A stretch of 64,000 bases of DNA from Silurus meridionalis (GCF_014805685.1 NC_060891.1:29115379-29179378), one strand, 5' to 3'. Counted from the stretch's first letter, positions 21,775 to 32,964 are shown. Numbers and translations are program-made. Notes: generated by a model from the letters alone, not told the origin.

Positions 21775-23328
21775 GGAGTGCAGAATTATTAGGCAAATGA
21801 GTATTTTGACCACATCATCCTCGTTATGCATGTTGTCTTACTCCAAGCTGTATAGGCTGGAAAGCGTACTACCAATTAAGCATATTAGGTGATGTGCATC
21901 TCTGTAATGAGAAGGGGTGTGGTCTAATGACATCAACACCCTATATCAGGTGTGCATAATTATTAGGCAACTTCATTTCCTTTGGCAAAATGGGTCAAAA
22001 GAAGGACTTGACAGGCTCAGAAAAGTCAAAAATAGTGAGATATATTGCAGAGGATGCAGCAGTCTTAAAATAGCCAAGCTTCTGAGCGTGATCATCGAAC
22101 AATCAAGCGTTTCATTCAAAATAGTCGACAGGGTCGCAAGAAGCGTGTGGAAAAACCAAGGCGCAAAATAACTGCCCGTGAACTGAGAAAAGTCAAGCGT
22201 GCAGCTGCCAAGATGCCACTTGCCACCAGTTTGGCCATATTTCAGAGCTGCAACATCACTGGGTGCCCAAAAGCACAAGGTGTGCAATACTCAGAGACAT
22301 GGCCAAGGTAAGAAAGGCAGAAAGTCGACCACCACTGAACAAGACACACAAGCTGAAAGCGTCAAGACTGGGCCAAGAAATATCTCAAGACTGATTTTTC
22401 TAAGGTTTTATGGACTGATGAAATGAGAGTGAGTCTTGATGGGCCAGATGGATGGGCCCGTGGCTGGATTGGTAAAGGGCAGAGAGCTCCAGTCCGACTC
22501 AGGCGCCAGCAAGGTGGAGGTGGAGTACTGGTTTGGGCTGGTATCATCAAAGATGAGCTTGTGGGGCCTTTTCGGGTTGAGGATGGAGTCAAGCTGAACT
22601 CCCAGTCCTACTGCCAGTTTCTGGAAGACACCTTCTTCAAGCAGTGGTACAGGAAGAAGTCTGCATCCTTCAAGAAAAACATGATTTTCATGCAGGACAA
22701 TGCTCCATCACACCGTCCAAGTACTCCACAGCGTGGCTGGCAAGAAAGGGTATAAAAGAAGAAAATCTAATGATATGGCCTCCTTGTTCACCTGATCTGA
22801 ACCCCATTGAGAACCTGTGGTCCATCATCAAATGTGCGATTTACAAGGAGGAAAACAGTACACCTCTCTGAACAGTGTCTGGGAGGCTGTGGTTGCTGCT
22901 GCACGCAATGTTGATGGTGAACAGATCAAAACACTGACAGAATCCATGGATGGCAGGCTTTTGAGTGTCCTTGCAAAGAAAGGTGGCTATATTGGTCACT
23001 GATTTGTTTTGTTTGGTTTTGAATGTCAGACATGTATATTTGTGAATGTTGAGATGTTATATTGGTTTCACTGGTAAAAATAAATAATTGAAATGGGTAT
23101 GAATTTGTTTTTTGTTAAGTTGCCTAATAATTATGCACAGTAATAGTCACCTGCACACACAGATATCCCCCTAAAATAGCTAAAACTAAAAACTACTTCC
23201 AAAAATATTCAGCTTTGATATTAATGAGTTTTTTGTGTTCATTGAGAACATGGTTGTTGTTCAAATTAAATCCTCAAATAAAATTAATCCTCAAAAATAC
23301 AACTTGCCTAATAATTCTGCACTCCCTG
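21772..23328 (+). mobile_element. Tc1-like transposon A, full length
   Basis: 1557 bp with inverted ends CAGGGAGTGCAGAATTATTA and complement, TA on both sides. GTGCATAATTATTAGGCAAC is repeated inside each end as an inner binding-site copy. It encodes a broken DD34E transposase on the + strand. Length and architecture are those of a complete Tc1 element. Confidence 0.92.
21990..23002 (+). pseudogene. Tc1 transposase A, frameshifted
   Basis: Translation would begin at ATG 21990 (MGQKKDLTGSEKSKIVRYI), the helix-turn-helix region. The catalytic region is spread over frames 22423-22755, 22644-22871 and 22817-23002. Visible motifs are VLWTDEMRVSLDG with the first Asp, FMQDNAPSH with the second, and [15 protein letters not shown] with Glu of the DD34E triad. 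It stops at 23000-23002 after VLAKKGGYIGH. At least four frameshifts prevent expression. Confidence 0.88.
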
Positions 23329-23344
23329 TATATATATATATATA

Positions 23345-24379
23345 CACTTAGAAATCATGGAGGGGTCTGAAATTGTCATCGTAGGTGCATGTCCACTGTG
23401 AGAGACATAATCTAAAATAAAATAAAAAATCTAGAAATCACAATATATGATTTTTAAACTATTTATTTGTATGATACAGCTGCAAATAAGTATTTGAACA
23501 CCTGTCTATCAGCTAGAATTCTGACCCTCAAAGACCTGTTAGTCTGCCTTTAAAATGTCCACCTCCACTACATTTATTATCCTAAATTAGATGCACCTGT
23601 TTGAGGTCGTTAGCTGCATAAAGACACCTGTCCACCCCATACAATCAGGAAGAAGGAGGAAGAATAATGATGAGTACCATCCCGAAAACACCATCCATAC
23701 TGTGAAGCATGGGGGTGGTAGCATCATGCTTTGGGGGTGTTTTTCTGCACATAGGACAGGGCGACTGCACTGTATTAAGGAGAGGATGACCGGGGCCACG
23801 TATTGCGAGATTTTGGGGAACAACCTCCTTCCCTCAGTTAGAGCATTGAAGATGGGTCGAGGCTGGGTCTTCCAACATGACAATGACCCGAAGCACACAG
23901 CCAGGATAATCAAGGAGTGGCTCTGTAAGAAGCATATCAAGGTTCTGGCATGGCCTAGCCAGTCTACAGACCTAAACCCAATAGAGAATCTTTGGAGGGA
24001 GCTCAAACTCCGTGTTTCTCAGTGACAGGCCAGAAACCTGACTGATCTAGAGAAGATCTGTGTGGAGGAGTGGGCCAAAATCCCTCCTGCAGTGTGTGCA
24101 AACCTGGTGAAAACCTACAGGAAACGTTTGACCTCTGTAATTGCAAACAAAGGCTCCTGTACCAAATATTAACATTGACTTTCTCAGGTGTTCAAATACT
24201 TATTTGCAGCTGTATCATACAAATAAATAGTTTAAAAATCATATATTGTGATTTCTGGATATTTTTTTTTTTAGATTATGTTTCTCACAGTGGACATGCA
24301 CCTACGATGACAATTTCAGACCCCTCCATGATTTCTAAGTGGGAGAACTTGCAAAATAGCTGAACACTTATTTTCCTCA

Positions 24380-24382
<3 letters not shown>
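23345..24382 (+). mobile_element. Tc1-like transposon B, 5'-truncated with internal deletion
   Basis: The right end CAAAATAGCTGAACACTTAT, then TTTCCTCACTG, is intact and followed by TA. The left end lacks the outermost 50-60 bp and starts at CACTTAGAAATCATGG, next to a TA repeat. Long inverted sequences (ATCATGGAGGGGTCTGAAAT and complement) confirm pairing. The N-terminal half of the transposase gene is deleted near 23640. Confidence 0.9.
23591..24172 (+). pseudogene. Tc1 transposase B, C-terminal half
   Basis: Contains [37 protein letters not shown] with the second catalytic Asp, and [18 protein letters not shown] with the Glu. A TGA at 24024-24026 interrupts it, after which the same frame continues to NKGSCTKY and TAA at 24170-24172. 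The DNA-binding domain and first Asp are missing. Confidence 0.88.

Positions 24383-24450
<68 letters not shown>
24383..24450 (+). repeat. (TA)n microsatellite
   Basis: 34 TA units adjoining the right end of the Tc1 element. Confidence 0.95.
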
Positions 24451-24452
<2 letters not shown>

Positions 24453-24562
24453 GCTTATGGCAGTGAGCAGTTAAACAGTAAACAACAGTAAACAATTTAA
24501 GCATGGTTTTTGATTGTCCATAAAGTGTCCATGTGCGGTCTGGTGTGGTGTAAAGTGTCCAT

Positions 24563-24960
24563 AAGAGCTGCAATAGTCCAGTCTCCAAATGACAAGAGAC
24601 TGAGCAAGCACCTAGGCATATTGTGTGGACAGAAATGGTTGAATCCTTCACATTTTTTAGAGAAAAAATCAACAGGAACGAGCCACATTAGCAACATGTG
24701 AGGAGAAGGACAGTTGATCCATAGTTACCCTGAGGTTACGAGCAGTGGTTGAAGGGGAGAGCAGAGAGTCATTAAGAGTTATTCAGAGATCTTGACCAGG
24801 AGATGAATCACCTGGGATGACCAGCAGTTTTTTTTTTGCTGGGGTTAAGTTTTAAATGGTGAGCACTCATTTATGAAAATATGTCTGTCAAGCATGCCGA
24901 GATCCGAGCGGATGAGTTGAGTGTCATCTGCATAACAGTGGTAAGAAAAGGATGACATGG
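24563..24960 (-). mobile_element. Second L2 fragment, right piece
   Basis: Matches 14325-14740 of the other antisense L2 copy: GAACGAGCCACATTAGC, the CCCTGAGGTTACGAGCAG block and TGAGTTGAGTGTCATCTGC. It is the continuation of 21510-21553. Confidence 0.8.
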
Positions 24961-25034
24961 TTGTCTGCAACACTGGAGCCTGCACTGCAGCACTGATGGT
25001 GAATTTCTGTAGGCACAAACAAACTTCACCACAC

Positions 25035-25190
25035 TATCAAGTAAAGTCAAGTGGCTTTTACTGACATTTCCACTATACACAGTGGTACACAGTACACAGT
25101 AAAAACGAGACAACGTTCCTCCATAACCCTGGTGCTACACTTAACAACCTAGAGCTACAACACAACGCAAAGCTACATAAAGTGCAAGTG
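25035..25190 (-). mobile_element. 3' end of the CR1/Rex1-like LINE, antisense
   Basis: The complement of the tail of 15419-18975: CACTGTGTATA, the AACGTTGTCTCG-type stretch and the CCAGGGTTCTGG-type stretch are shared. Only the last 150 bp are present, as in a normal 5'-truncated LINE insertion. Confidence 0.75.
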
Positions 25191-27156
25191 AACCAGTGAA
25201 CATTTAGGGAAAGGTGTTCATCTGGGTGTTCATCTGAACAACAAACTGGACTGGATTATCCCTGGACTACCCGCATTACGGATTCTACGGCATTATGGAT
25301 TCTACTCGCTCTCTGGTTCGTACTTCTCCTCAAGCCTCTGTCTTGTATACTGTATGTTCAGACTAAATTAAGACAAGGTGTTTAACCATACTCCAGTTTC
25401 TGACTCTTGGTCTACCTGTGACAGATTAAAAAAAAAAATAGCAACAAAAAAAACAAGATGCAGCTCACTGGTAATAGGTGCTATGGTGAGCTATTTTTAG
25501 AAAAGGCCTGTGGGCGACTCGAGTGGTCATGTTGGTGACCCCTGTTATATATTGTATTGTAGCGAATTTAGATCACAAAAAGGGAAATATTTATGAGTAA
25601 TTATAATGGGTTATAATTATTAAAATATTTGAACTAATTGTTGAATTAACGGTAATGGAAGTAACGTTACAATTATTCGGTCTGTTTGTCCACCAAACAG
25701 ACAGTATAATCTTTTATTAATTCTGCAAAAGGGGTATCTCCCCAGCCAAGAAAGATGCGACCGCCTTTACTTGATATTGTACAAGTAATAGAGCACGTAT
25801 TACGATCAAATATTGCAGTGACTGAAATGTGAGCGGCACTCAGAGACAATCACTTATGAAAAATACGGCATGTAATGAATGAGACAAACACAAAATAGAA
25901 CTAACTACACAAACATACCGAAAGAGGAAAAGCAGTTAAGAATATGTAAAAGGAGGAAGAGAAGGAAAAGGAAGAAAGAGAGACAAAGGAAAAAAGGAAT
26001 GGCAAGCTTAACTTAAAAAAGAATCACAACCTAAATGAGAATCATCAAGAAATTCAAATTCACCTTAATTAAAGGGCTCGAGTTTTAACACGCATTGAAA
26101 TGGTCTTCAAAACAGTTACTTTGGCTTTTGCTAAATCTGAATGCGGTAGACAAAGGAAATTCTTGAAGAGTCCATTAGGAGGCAGTTAGAAGTTCTTCCA
26201 GGTTTTCCTGAAGATCAGAGTAGGAGAAGTTCTTGAAGGTAAAGCTTGCCGGAAGATCTGCCTCAAAGGGTTTAAGTCCTGTCGAAGAAAACTTCTTGAG
26301 CAACGACTGGTGGGGTTCAGGACATTTTAAGGATCCTGGAGCCACACCCATCTTTGGTGGAATGGCCAGTGCCAGACATGAACTTTTGGAGGGCGAAAAT
26401 GACTTTGTTCTTGCAATTGTGGGGATTAACTGTTTATGCTTGGTTTGGAGAACTTATAAAGTTTTATCCAAAGTTTATTAACACAGTACGGATCGTTTTG
26501 ATATTAAGCATGAAAAAAAGATCGCAATAAAGCAGAGATACATTTACATACCGGGACATAAGCCTTTAAAGTATAACTTGTGTTAATACAATGTTATATT
26601 CTGGCATATAATTTGCACCCTGGTGTGTAAAATAAGGAACAGATCATTTTGATATAATGGTGATTTTAAGCATTAAAAGAAAACAGATTTAAAGCAGGGA
26701 TACATTAATAAACCTTTAAAGTGTAATTATTGTTGAGACACAAAATTAATGTGAAATTTGAAACACTTACTTATTTAACTAATAAAAATGTTTCCTTCAA
26801 GTGTGTGTGTGTGTCAAATGCTCCTTTGAAGTCAACCAGAGAGGTCAGGGACTATCTTGTTTTGTGTCTTTGGTGTGGGGGTACGACACTGTGGTATGAA
26901 AACCCCCCAATATAAGTGTATAAGTGGTGCTCATTCTGTGACTAGCTATGCAGATGTTAAGGGTTAAAAGGAATGCCTGGGACATGAAGTTTAAAAGACA
27001 CTAGCCAGACGCTACTGCATAGGTAGATAGATAGATCTTTATTGGCAATGCATAGTATGGGTACACAGCAAAGAAATGCAGTTAAGCATCTACCAGAAGT
27101 GCAAATAGTAGAAATTTGACAAGTGCAGATAAATATGTACATAATTGTATAGCATG
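25191..27156. other. Unassigned DNA, possible long LTR
   Basis: 25200-25425 has a short LINE-like piece and ends CTACCTGTGACAG, like a gypsy LTR end. From about 25560 to 26985 no element is recognised. This part is AT-rich and non-coding. It includes two diverged direct repeats at about 26485-26592 and 26635-26737, sharing TTTTGATAT, AAGCA, GATACATT and CCTTTAAAGT blocks. 27020-27156 (GATCTTTATTGGCAATGC) looks like an antisense retroelement 3' end. Confidence 0.4.
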
Positions 27157-27158
27157 TA

Positions 27159-27497
27159 CAGTGGGGCAAAAAAGTATTTAGTCAGCCACCAATTGTGCAA
27201 GTTCTCCAACTTATAAAGATGAGAGACCTGTAATTTTCATCATAGGTACACTTCAACTCTGAGAGACAAAATGAGAAAAAAAATCCCGAAAATCACATTG
27301 TCTGATTTTTAAAGAATTTATTTGCAAATTATGGTGAAAAATAAGTATTTGTTTCTGCCTCTCACAGACCTGTAACTTCTTCTTTAAGATGCTCCTCTGT
27401 CCACCACTTTTTACCTGTATTTACAGAAAACGTTTGATCTCGGTCATTGCCAACAAGGGGTATATAACAAAGTATTGAGATTAACTTTTGTTATTGA
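27159..27497 (+). mobile_element. Tc1-like transposon C, deleted fragment
   Basis: The left TIR CAGTGGGGCAAAAAAGTATT follows a TA and continues for about 200 bp of the long inverted repeat. It then jumps to the last codons of a Tc1 transposase (TTTACAGAAAACGTTTGATC). The right TIR is missing, cut off where the GC-rich repeat at 27498 starts. Confidence 0.85.
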
Positions 27498-27791
27498 CCC
27501 TCTGTGGAGGTCCGAGGCGGAGCGACATCCTTTGCGGAGGTTCGAGGTGGAGCCACGCCCTCTGCGGAGGTCTGAGGCAAAGCGACGCACTCTGCGGACG
27601 TCTGGACCACGTTGTCAGCAAAACCCAGGGACCTCGTCGGGACTCTGGAGCGAAGCAGGGGCATGCTTGGCAGGGCAGACAGGCATAGAGATGTTCTTGG
27701 TACGTCGGAAGAGCTGGACGACGTCCCCAGTCAGGCAGGAAGGCTGAGGTTGGGCAGCCCCCCCAGCAGAGTTTAGGGGCCGGAGGGACAG
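27498..27791 (-). repeat. GC-rich repeat, probable antisense LTR-element interior
   Basis: Four to five copies of a unit of about 30 bp (TCTGCGGAGGTCTGAGGC and variants), the complement of the minisatellite in the LTR element at 2400-3362. The remainder (to GGGCCGGAGGGACA) is GC-rich and non-coding. I infer a fragment of the same LTR family inserted in the opposite orientation. Confidence 0.6.
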
Positions 27792-28040
27792 TCAAATCAA
27801 ATCAAATCAAATTTTATTTGTCACATACACATACACACAGGGTACGACATGCAGTGAAATGCTTTTTACGACGGTCCGGCATGAGGGAATAGGATGGGGA
27901 GAAAAGATAAAACAAGGAAAAAGAAGGCAGATAAATAAAGTGTAAAACTATATAAAATATAAGAATATATAAAGATATATATGAGAAAAAAAAGGTGTAT
28001 ATACAAAATATGCTTGTGGCAGTCAACAGTAAATCAATAA
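27792..28040 (-). repeat. Dispersed repeat, LINE 3'-end-like, copy 2
   Basis: Second copy of the repeat at 21554-21740, starting with TCAAATCAAATCAAATCAAA and sharing TTGTCACATACACATACA and CCGGCATGAGGGA. The copy extends about 60 bp further. Confidence 0.65.
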
Positions 28041-28268
28041 ATACAGTCGACTTAGGAGGTTATTCAAAACCTTTTGTTTTGCCATAGATTTTTCCTGACG
28101 CACCCGGAAATATTCAGTTCTCTGCTGGGGGTTGAGCTTCAAAATATTGAACGTCTCGGTTGTCTGTGGCAGAGCAAGCCCAACACTTTAATACATCCAC
28201 TGGGTCCATCTTTGGCCCGATTCTTATGTCAGGAATCTCATGGGTCACGATGCACGGCCAGATTATCC

Positions 28269-28743
28269 TGTCAGAAAATGCGGGTGACTAGGTGACTGTG
28301 GACCCAAATGCAGGATGTGACAGGTTTAAGGAGAAAGAAGGCTTTTATAAAAAAAAAACTAACTGAGCAATGGGGCAAGGTAAAAACACAGTCCAAAAAA
28401 ACAGTCCAGGGTCTAAACACAGGCAGTAGGGCAATGCAGGGAAAACAGAACCAAAAACAGTCCAAAATATCAAAGAGCCAGCAAACAACAATGAAGGACA
28501 GAGCAGAATCACAAACCAAAAACCAGTCCAAAATTCAAAACCAGAGCAGAGCAGAACAAGGGTCAGGAACAGGATAAGAAACAAGAACAGGAGCAGGGGC
28601 AGGCAGGGTAAGAAGAATATTCTCAGGGGCTAGGGAGCCAGGAAGATAATATGGCCCCGAGCTAAAGTCTTGGGTGTCCTTAAATATTGGGAGAAACAAG
28701 AAAAGGGGCAAAATGGCCGCTGTGTGCCCGGAAGATCCTGACA
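28269..28743 (-). mobile_element. LTR, antisense (no clear TSD)
   Basis: 475 bp. On the minus strand it begins TGTCAGGATCTTCCGGGC and ends CCGCATTTTCTGACA, typical of gypsy-type LTRs. The start matches the LTR at 56660. Flanking pentamers TATCC and CCGAC do not match, so one border may be wrong or the copy is rearranged. Confidence 0.6.
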
Positions 28744-29384
28744 CCGACAGCTGCATCCACTTCCTGCCAGGTGGTGTCACAGTGCACATGCTCTTCTCTT
28801 TGACCATTAAGAGATTCTTTAGCGGCAACCAATAACCGCTGAGGGGCGAAGTATCAGGAAGAAGCATTGCTAACGCTTTCTACTTGTTCTTTGATCCAAT
28901 TTATTGATGAGACATTCATGTTGAACAGACAGACGAAAAAACACAAACTCATAAAACAAAAAAGCATACGATGATGCAAAACATTAAAGACACACTTGTT
29001 GATTGATTATGCTGAAGTCCATGTAAAGCCACATTAAAATAGACCAATGAAGTTTACGTTCAACAAAAAGTAAACTTTTGCGCTTCCCATACACACTACC
29101 AAACAGGAAATGGAGTGAAATACTTATGCAGTTGAACCCAGTGAAAGACCATGACCCGGAAATGCATTCCCAAAATAAAAGTCAAACATATAGTGCACTT
29201 ACAGATTCTAAAGAGTTATAAAACTAAGACTCACCCACATGGGGAATAAAATCCTCCCATATATCGTTAGAATCCTGCACTCATTGGCTACATTTTCCAT
29301 CATTTATGTTGTTTTCATATTTGCTACTGGTTGGAAAAAAAAGGTTTGAAATAGGTGGTGCATAACAAGGCTACACTTCAAGGC
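28744..29384. other. Unassigned AT-rich DNA
   Basis: I see no gene, repeat family or regulatory pattern here. TTATTGATGAGACATTCATG near 28902 and AATAAAAGTC near 29176 are isolated motifs without context. Confidence 0.4.
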
Positions 29385-29690
29385 TTCAAGGCTACACTTC
29401 AAGGCTCTTCTCTGTTCTGGCACCGAGGTGGTGGAATGAACTTCCCCTAGATGTCCGTACAGCAGAGTCCCTGATTATCTTCAAGCGACGACTGAAGACC
29501 TACCTCTTCCTGAAACACTTAACGTAGCACTTTCCAAGTTTGTAGAATTCGAGTTATATTTATATTAAGTTTGTAATCTTGCGTATCAGTGTAGATTTAT
29601 TCATTACTAGAGATTTAAAGCACTTTTGTACGTCGCTCTGGATAAGGGCGTCTGGTAAATGCCGCAAATGTAAATGTAAATGTAAATAAC
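29385..29690 (+). mobile_element. L2 LINE 3' end
   Basis: Encodes the L2 C-terminus in pieces (CTCTTCTCTGTTCTGGCACC, then CTGAAGACCTACCTCTTCC). The conserved tail follows: GCACTTTTGTACGTCGCTCT, GGATAAGGGCGTCTGGTAAA and TGTAAATGTAAATGTAAAT. Confidence 0.85.
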
Positions 29691-30273
29691 AAACGTCCCC
29701 ACCACACCTGCAGAGTGGGTGGATGCTCAGGGCCCAGATTCCGCCTTTCTTTGACATTTACAATTTTTGTTTAGTGGGTGGTCTCATTTGTTTGTAACAA
29801 TGTATTCTATCAGCCATATTTGTTTTTTTTACCACCAAGATGTCGTTTTTTTCTTTTTGAGAAAGTTATTCCAAAACCTATACAAACAATACAACCACCG
29901 AAGTTCTGTGACGTAAACAAAAGAATAACCATCTAAATCACAACACTATTGTTTGGTTGGAGCAAAAATGCTTTACAGTATGTTGTTCAGTGGACCTGTG
30001 TCCTAATAAACTGCGATCAGCAGCAGTGGATGTGTTTGTGACTCGTTATTACAATAATAATGTAAGTGGTGCAGTTTCTCTTCCTGTCGTTGTTGTTGTG
30101 TACTGCTTACACACATTCAGCAAATACATTTGTTATACATTTTCCATCGAATAAAAGTGATCTAAAATCGCTGCTTGAGGATTAGAGCTTTAGAATGATT
30201 TTTAGTTTGTCATTTTTATTCTTGTCCCTTGTCATTTAATCTATTTTTAATGTTAACACCTGAGAACAATGGG
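29691..30273. other. Unassigned DNA
   Basis: No coding sequence. CCTAATAAACTGCGATCAGC near 30001, followed by GTGACTCGTTATTACA, looks like the end of an LTR. I could not find the matching start. Confidence 0.4.
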
Positions 30274-30520
30274 ATATTCAATTCAATTTCAATTCATTTT
30301 TATTTGTATAGCGCTTTTAACAATGAACATTGTCTCAAAGCAGCTTTACACAGATAATGTGGTGATTAAATGTAAATATGTTCTTTGTAAGTAAGTTTGT
30401 CCCTGATGAGCAACTGTGGCAAGGAAAAACTCCCCGAGATGGCATAAGGAAGAAACCTTGAGAGGAACCAGACTCAAGAGGGAACCCATCCTCATCTGGG
30501 TTGCACCAAATGTCCATTAG
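30274..30520 (-). repeat. L2-type LINE 3' end, antisense
   Basis: Begins with (TTCAA)n-type sequence, then TTTTTATTTGTATAGCGC and CAAAGCAGCTTTACACAG. The block GAGGAACCAGACTCAAGAGG follows. Related copies start at 37205 and 56065 and precede antisense L2-type LINE sequence, at least at 37205. Confidence 0.75.
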
Positions 30521-30540
30521 CCACACCCACACAATTAGCC

Positions 30541-31640
30541 TTTAGCCACACCCCTTTTCACCTGCTGCTGCATCTCCTTGTTCTCCTGCCTACTTTTCTC
30601 ATCACTCTGTCGATCCCAATTCTGTTTCTCCAACCTCTTTTTCCTTCTGCTCTCCTGCACTTCCTCATTCCACCACGTCTCTTTGTCTTCTTTTCTATTT
30701 CCAGATGTTACACCAAGTACCTTTCTAACTGTCTCCCTCATCACTTCTGCAGTAGTTCCACAATCATCCAGCACCTCTTCACCACCACCGAGCTCCTGTC
30801 TGACCGCTTCCCTGAACCTCACACAACAGTCTAACTCCTTCAGTTCCCACCATCTTATTCTTCTTTCAGTCCTCACACTCCTCTTCTTCTTCACCTCCAA
30901 AACCATCCTACAGACCACCATCCGATGCTGTCTAGCTACACTGTCCCCTGCCAACACCTTACAGTCTCCAATCTCCTTCAGGTTGCATCTCCTACATAGA
31001 ACATAATCCACCTGTGTGCACCTTCCTCCACTCCTATACGTCACCCTGTGATCCTCCTTCTTCTTAAAATACGTGTTCACCACTGCCATTTCCATCCTTT
31101 TAGCAAAATCTACTACCATCTGCCCTTCCACATTCCTCTCCTTAAAACCACACCTACCATCACCTCCTCATCACCTCTGTTCCCTTCACCTACATGCCCA
31201 TTAAAGTCTGCCCCAATCACCAATCTTTCATTCCTAGTTTCACCTTCTACCACTTCATCTAATTCACTCCAGAATCTTTCCTTCTCCTCCATCTCACTAC
31301 CCACTTGTGGAGCATAAACACTGATGACATTTATCATCATCCCTTCAATATCCAGCTTCACGATCATCACCCTATCAGAAACTCTCTTCACCTCCACTAC
31401 ACTCTTACTGTACTCTTCCTTCAGAATCCCCCCTACACCATTTCTCTTTCCATCCACACCATGATAGAACAGTTTAAACACCTCCAATGTTCCTGCTCTT
31501 ACTCCCGTTCCACTTGGTCTCCTGAACACACAACATCTCTACCTTTCTCCTCTCCATCATATCAGCTACCTCTCTCCCTTTACCAGTCATAGTACCAACA
31601 TTTAAACTACCAACCCGAACCTCCACTCTCCTCCACTTCT
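30541..31640 (-). pseudogene. RTE-type endonuclease and linker, frameshifted
   Basis: The 138- and 198-codon frames are offset by a frameshift near 31130. The endonuclease GADFNGH core is intact, and the second frame begins MEGQMVVDFAKRMEMAVVNT. It is less degraded than the + strand copy at 5700-6727. Confidence 0.75.
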
Positions 31641-31885
31641 CCTTTTCCTGCTGTCTCTGTAGACGTCATCCTCCTCTCCTTCTCCTCCTTCAGACAACAG
31701 CAGCACAGTTTACACCAGTACCCTGTTGTTAATGATACCTGTGGTGGTTGTTAGTAATCCGGGCCTCGACCGATCCGCTATGAGATTCTGGTTTGTGATC
31801 CGCATATTTGATTTGGCAGATGTTTTACCCTGGATGTCCTTCATAACAAACCTCCACATTTATCTGGGGTTGAGACACTGTGAGT
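30541..31885 (-). mobile_element. RTE-type LINE copy, antisense: 5' region and endonuclease only
   Basis: Mirror of 5399-6727. On the minus strand frames 31113-31529 and 30535-31131 read endonuclease motifs (GADFNGHVGEGNRGDEEVM, GGRCTQVDYVLCRR, RRIRWWELKELDCCVRF) and end shortly after KSRQENKEMQQQVKRGVAKG. The reverse transcriptase is again missing. The 5' region includes CACCACAGGTATCATTAAC, shared with the + copy. Confidence 0.82.
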
Positions 31886-32068
31886 CGCCTGACCTGAGTA
31901 ACTCTAATAATAATAGCTATTAAAAATACACTAGAAAATCACTCACATAAAAATATTTCACTGAAGTATCTGTATTGATGTTACTTGGTATTGAATAGAA
32001 AAGAGAATAATTGGTATCGCGCCTCCATATGGTGGTTTATTATAGTTATTGAGTAACTATTGAGCTGT

Positions 32069-32326
32069 GGGGTCCCTGGTGGTCTAGTGGTTAGGATGCG
32101 GCGCTCTCACTGTGGTGGCCCTGGTTGATCCCCGGTCAGGGAACCAAACCCTGCCATTAGGGAGTCACAAGCCAGTGCACTCTTAGTGCTGGTCCAGAAC
32201 CTGGATAAATAGGGAGGGTTACGTTAGGAAGGACATCCAGCGTAAAAACGTGTCAAATCAAACATGTGGATCATGAATACGGATGATCCGCTGTGGCGCC
32301 CCCTAATGGGAGAAACAGAGAGAAAG
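32069..32326 (+). mobile_element. tRNA-Glu-derived SINE with 20-bp TSD
   Basis: Head 32073-32143 resembles tRNA-Glu (TCCCTGGTGGTCTAGTGG, anticodon region GCGCTCTCACTG, end CCGGTCAGGGAA). The body shares CACAAGCCAGTGCA, TCTTAGTGCTGGTCC and AAGGACATCCAGCG with the 5' region of the RTE-type LINE copies. It ends GGAGAAACAGAGAGAAAG. The target duplications TTGAGTAACTATTGAGCTGT (32049-32068) and TTGAGTAATTATTGAGCTGT (32327-32346) differ at one base. The insertion lies 66 bp before the mrps5 start codon. Confidence 0.9.
32073..32143 (+). promoter_or_regulatory. tRNA-Glu-like SINE head with internal Pol III promoter
   Basis: A box-like TGGTCTAGTGGTTAGG and a degraded B box (GGTTGATCC, lacking the C of the consensus GGTTCGATCC). 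The anticodon stem is mismatched (CGGCG against TGTGG), so this is not a functional tRNA gene. Confidence 0.7.
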
Positions 32327-32346
32327 TTGAGTAATTATTGAGCTGT

Positions 32347-32412
32347 ATTTTTAGACAGGCAGATCCTCCGGCTTCCTCGTTGTGCTGTTTGGGGCCTTTT
32401 CAGAATTTCAAG
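32347..32412 (+). promoter_or_regulatory. mrps5: mrps5 5' flank and probable 5' UTR
   Basis: The 66 bp between the SINE duplication and the start codon contain pyrimidine-rich TCCTCCGGCTTCCTCG and end CAGAATTTCAAG before ATG. No TATA box is seen. The TSS cannot be placed from sequence alone. Confidence 0.45.
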
Positions 32413-32461
32413 ATGGCGGCGGCCGTGCGGCTGTGTTCTGTCCTCCGTGTCTCCTTAAGCG
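32413..32461 (+). CDS. mrps5: mrps5 exon 1
   Basis: The ATG at 32413 sits in AAGATGGCGG, a strong Kozak context. It encodes 16 residues plus one base of the 17th codon and ends AGCG before GTGAGT. The leader is rich in Ala, Arg and Val, as expected for matrix targeting. Confidence 0.92.
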
Positions 32462-32649
32462 GTGAGTTTTAATGTGGCGGATTTATTCTATTTATGCATT
32501 TTAACTTTTCGAATGATAATAAACATTGTGGGTGTGTAGCGAGAGATGTGTTACTAATTCTGTCGCAGTTAAAGTTAATGTCAGGATGTGTGTGTGTGTA
32601 AGAGAGTGAGATGCAGTGTGTGTGTGTGTGTGTGTAAGAGAGTGAGAGC

Positions 32650-32706
<57 letters not shown>

Positions 32707-32771
32707 TGAGATGCAGTGTGTGTGTGTAAGAGAGTGAGATGCAGGTGTGTGTGTGTAAGAGAGTGAGATGC

Positions 32772-32824
<53 letters not shown>

Positions 32825-32860
32825 TGAGATGCAGGTGTGTGTGTGTAAGAGAGTGAGAGC

Positions 32861-32910
<50 letters not shown>

Positions 32911-32964
32911 GTGTGTGTGTGTAAGAGTGAGATGCAGGTGTGTGTGTGTAAGAGAGTGAGATGC

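Noticed and set aside
31048..31592. Thr/Ser/Pro-rich + strand frames between 30578 and 31592
   Set aside because: They are shadows of the antisense RTE-type endonuclease ORF.
32073..32143. tRNA-Glu gene
   Set aside because: The anticodon stem is mismatched, the T loop lacks one base, and it is the head of a SINE with target duplications.
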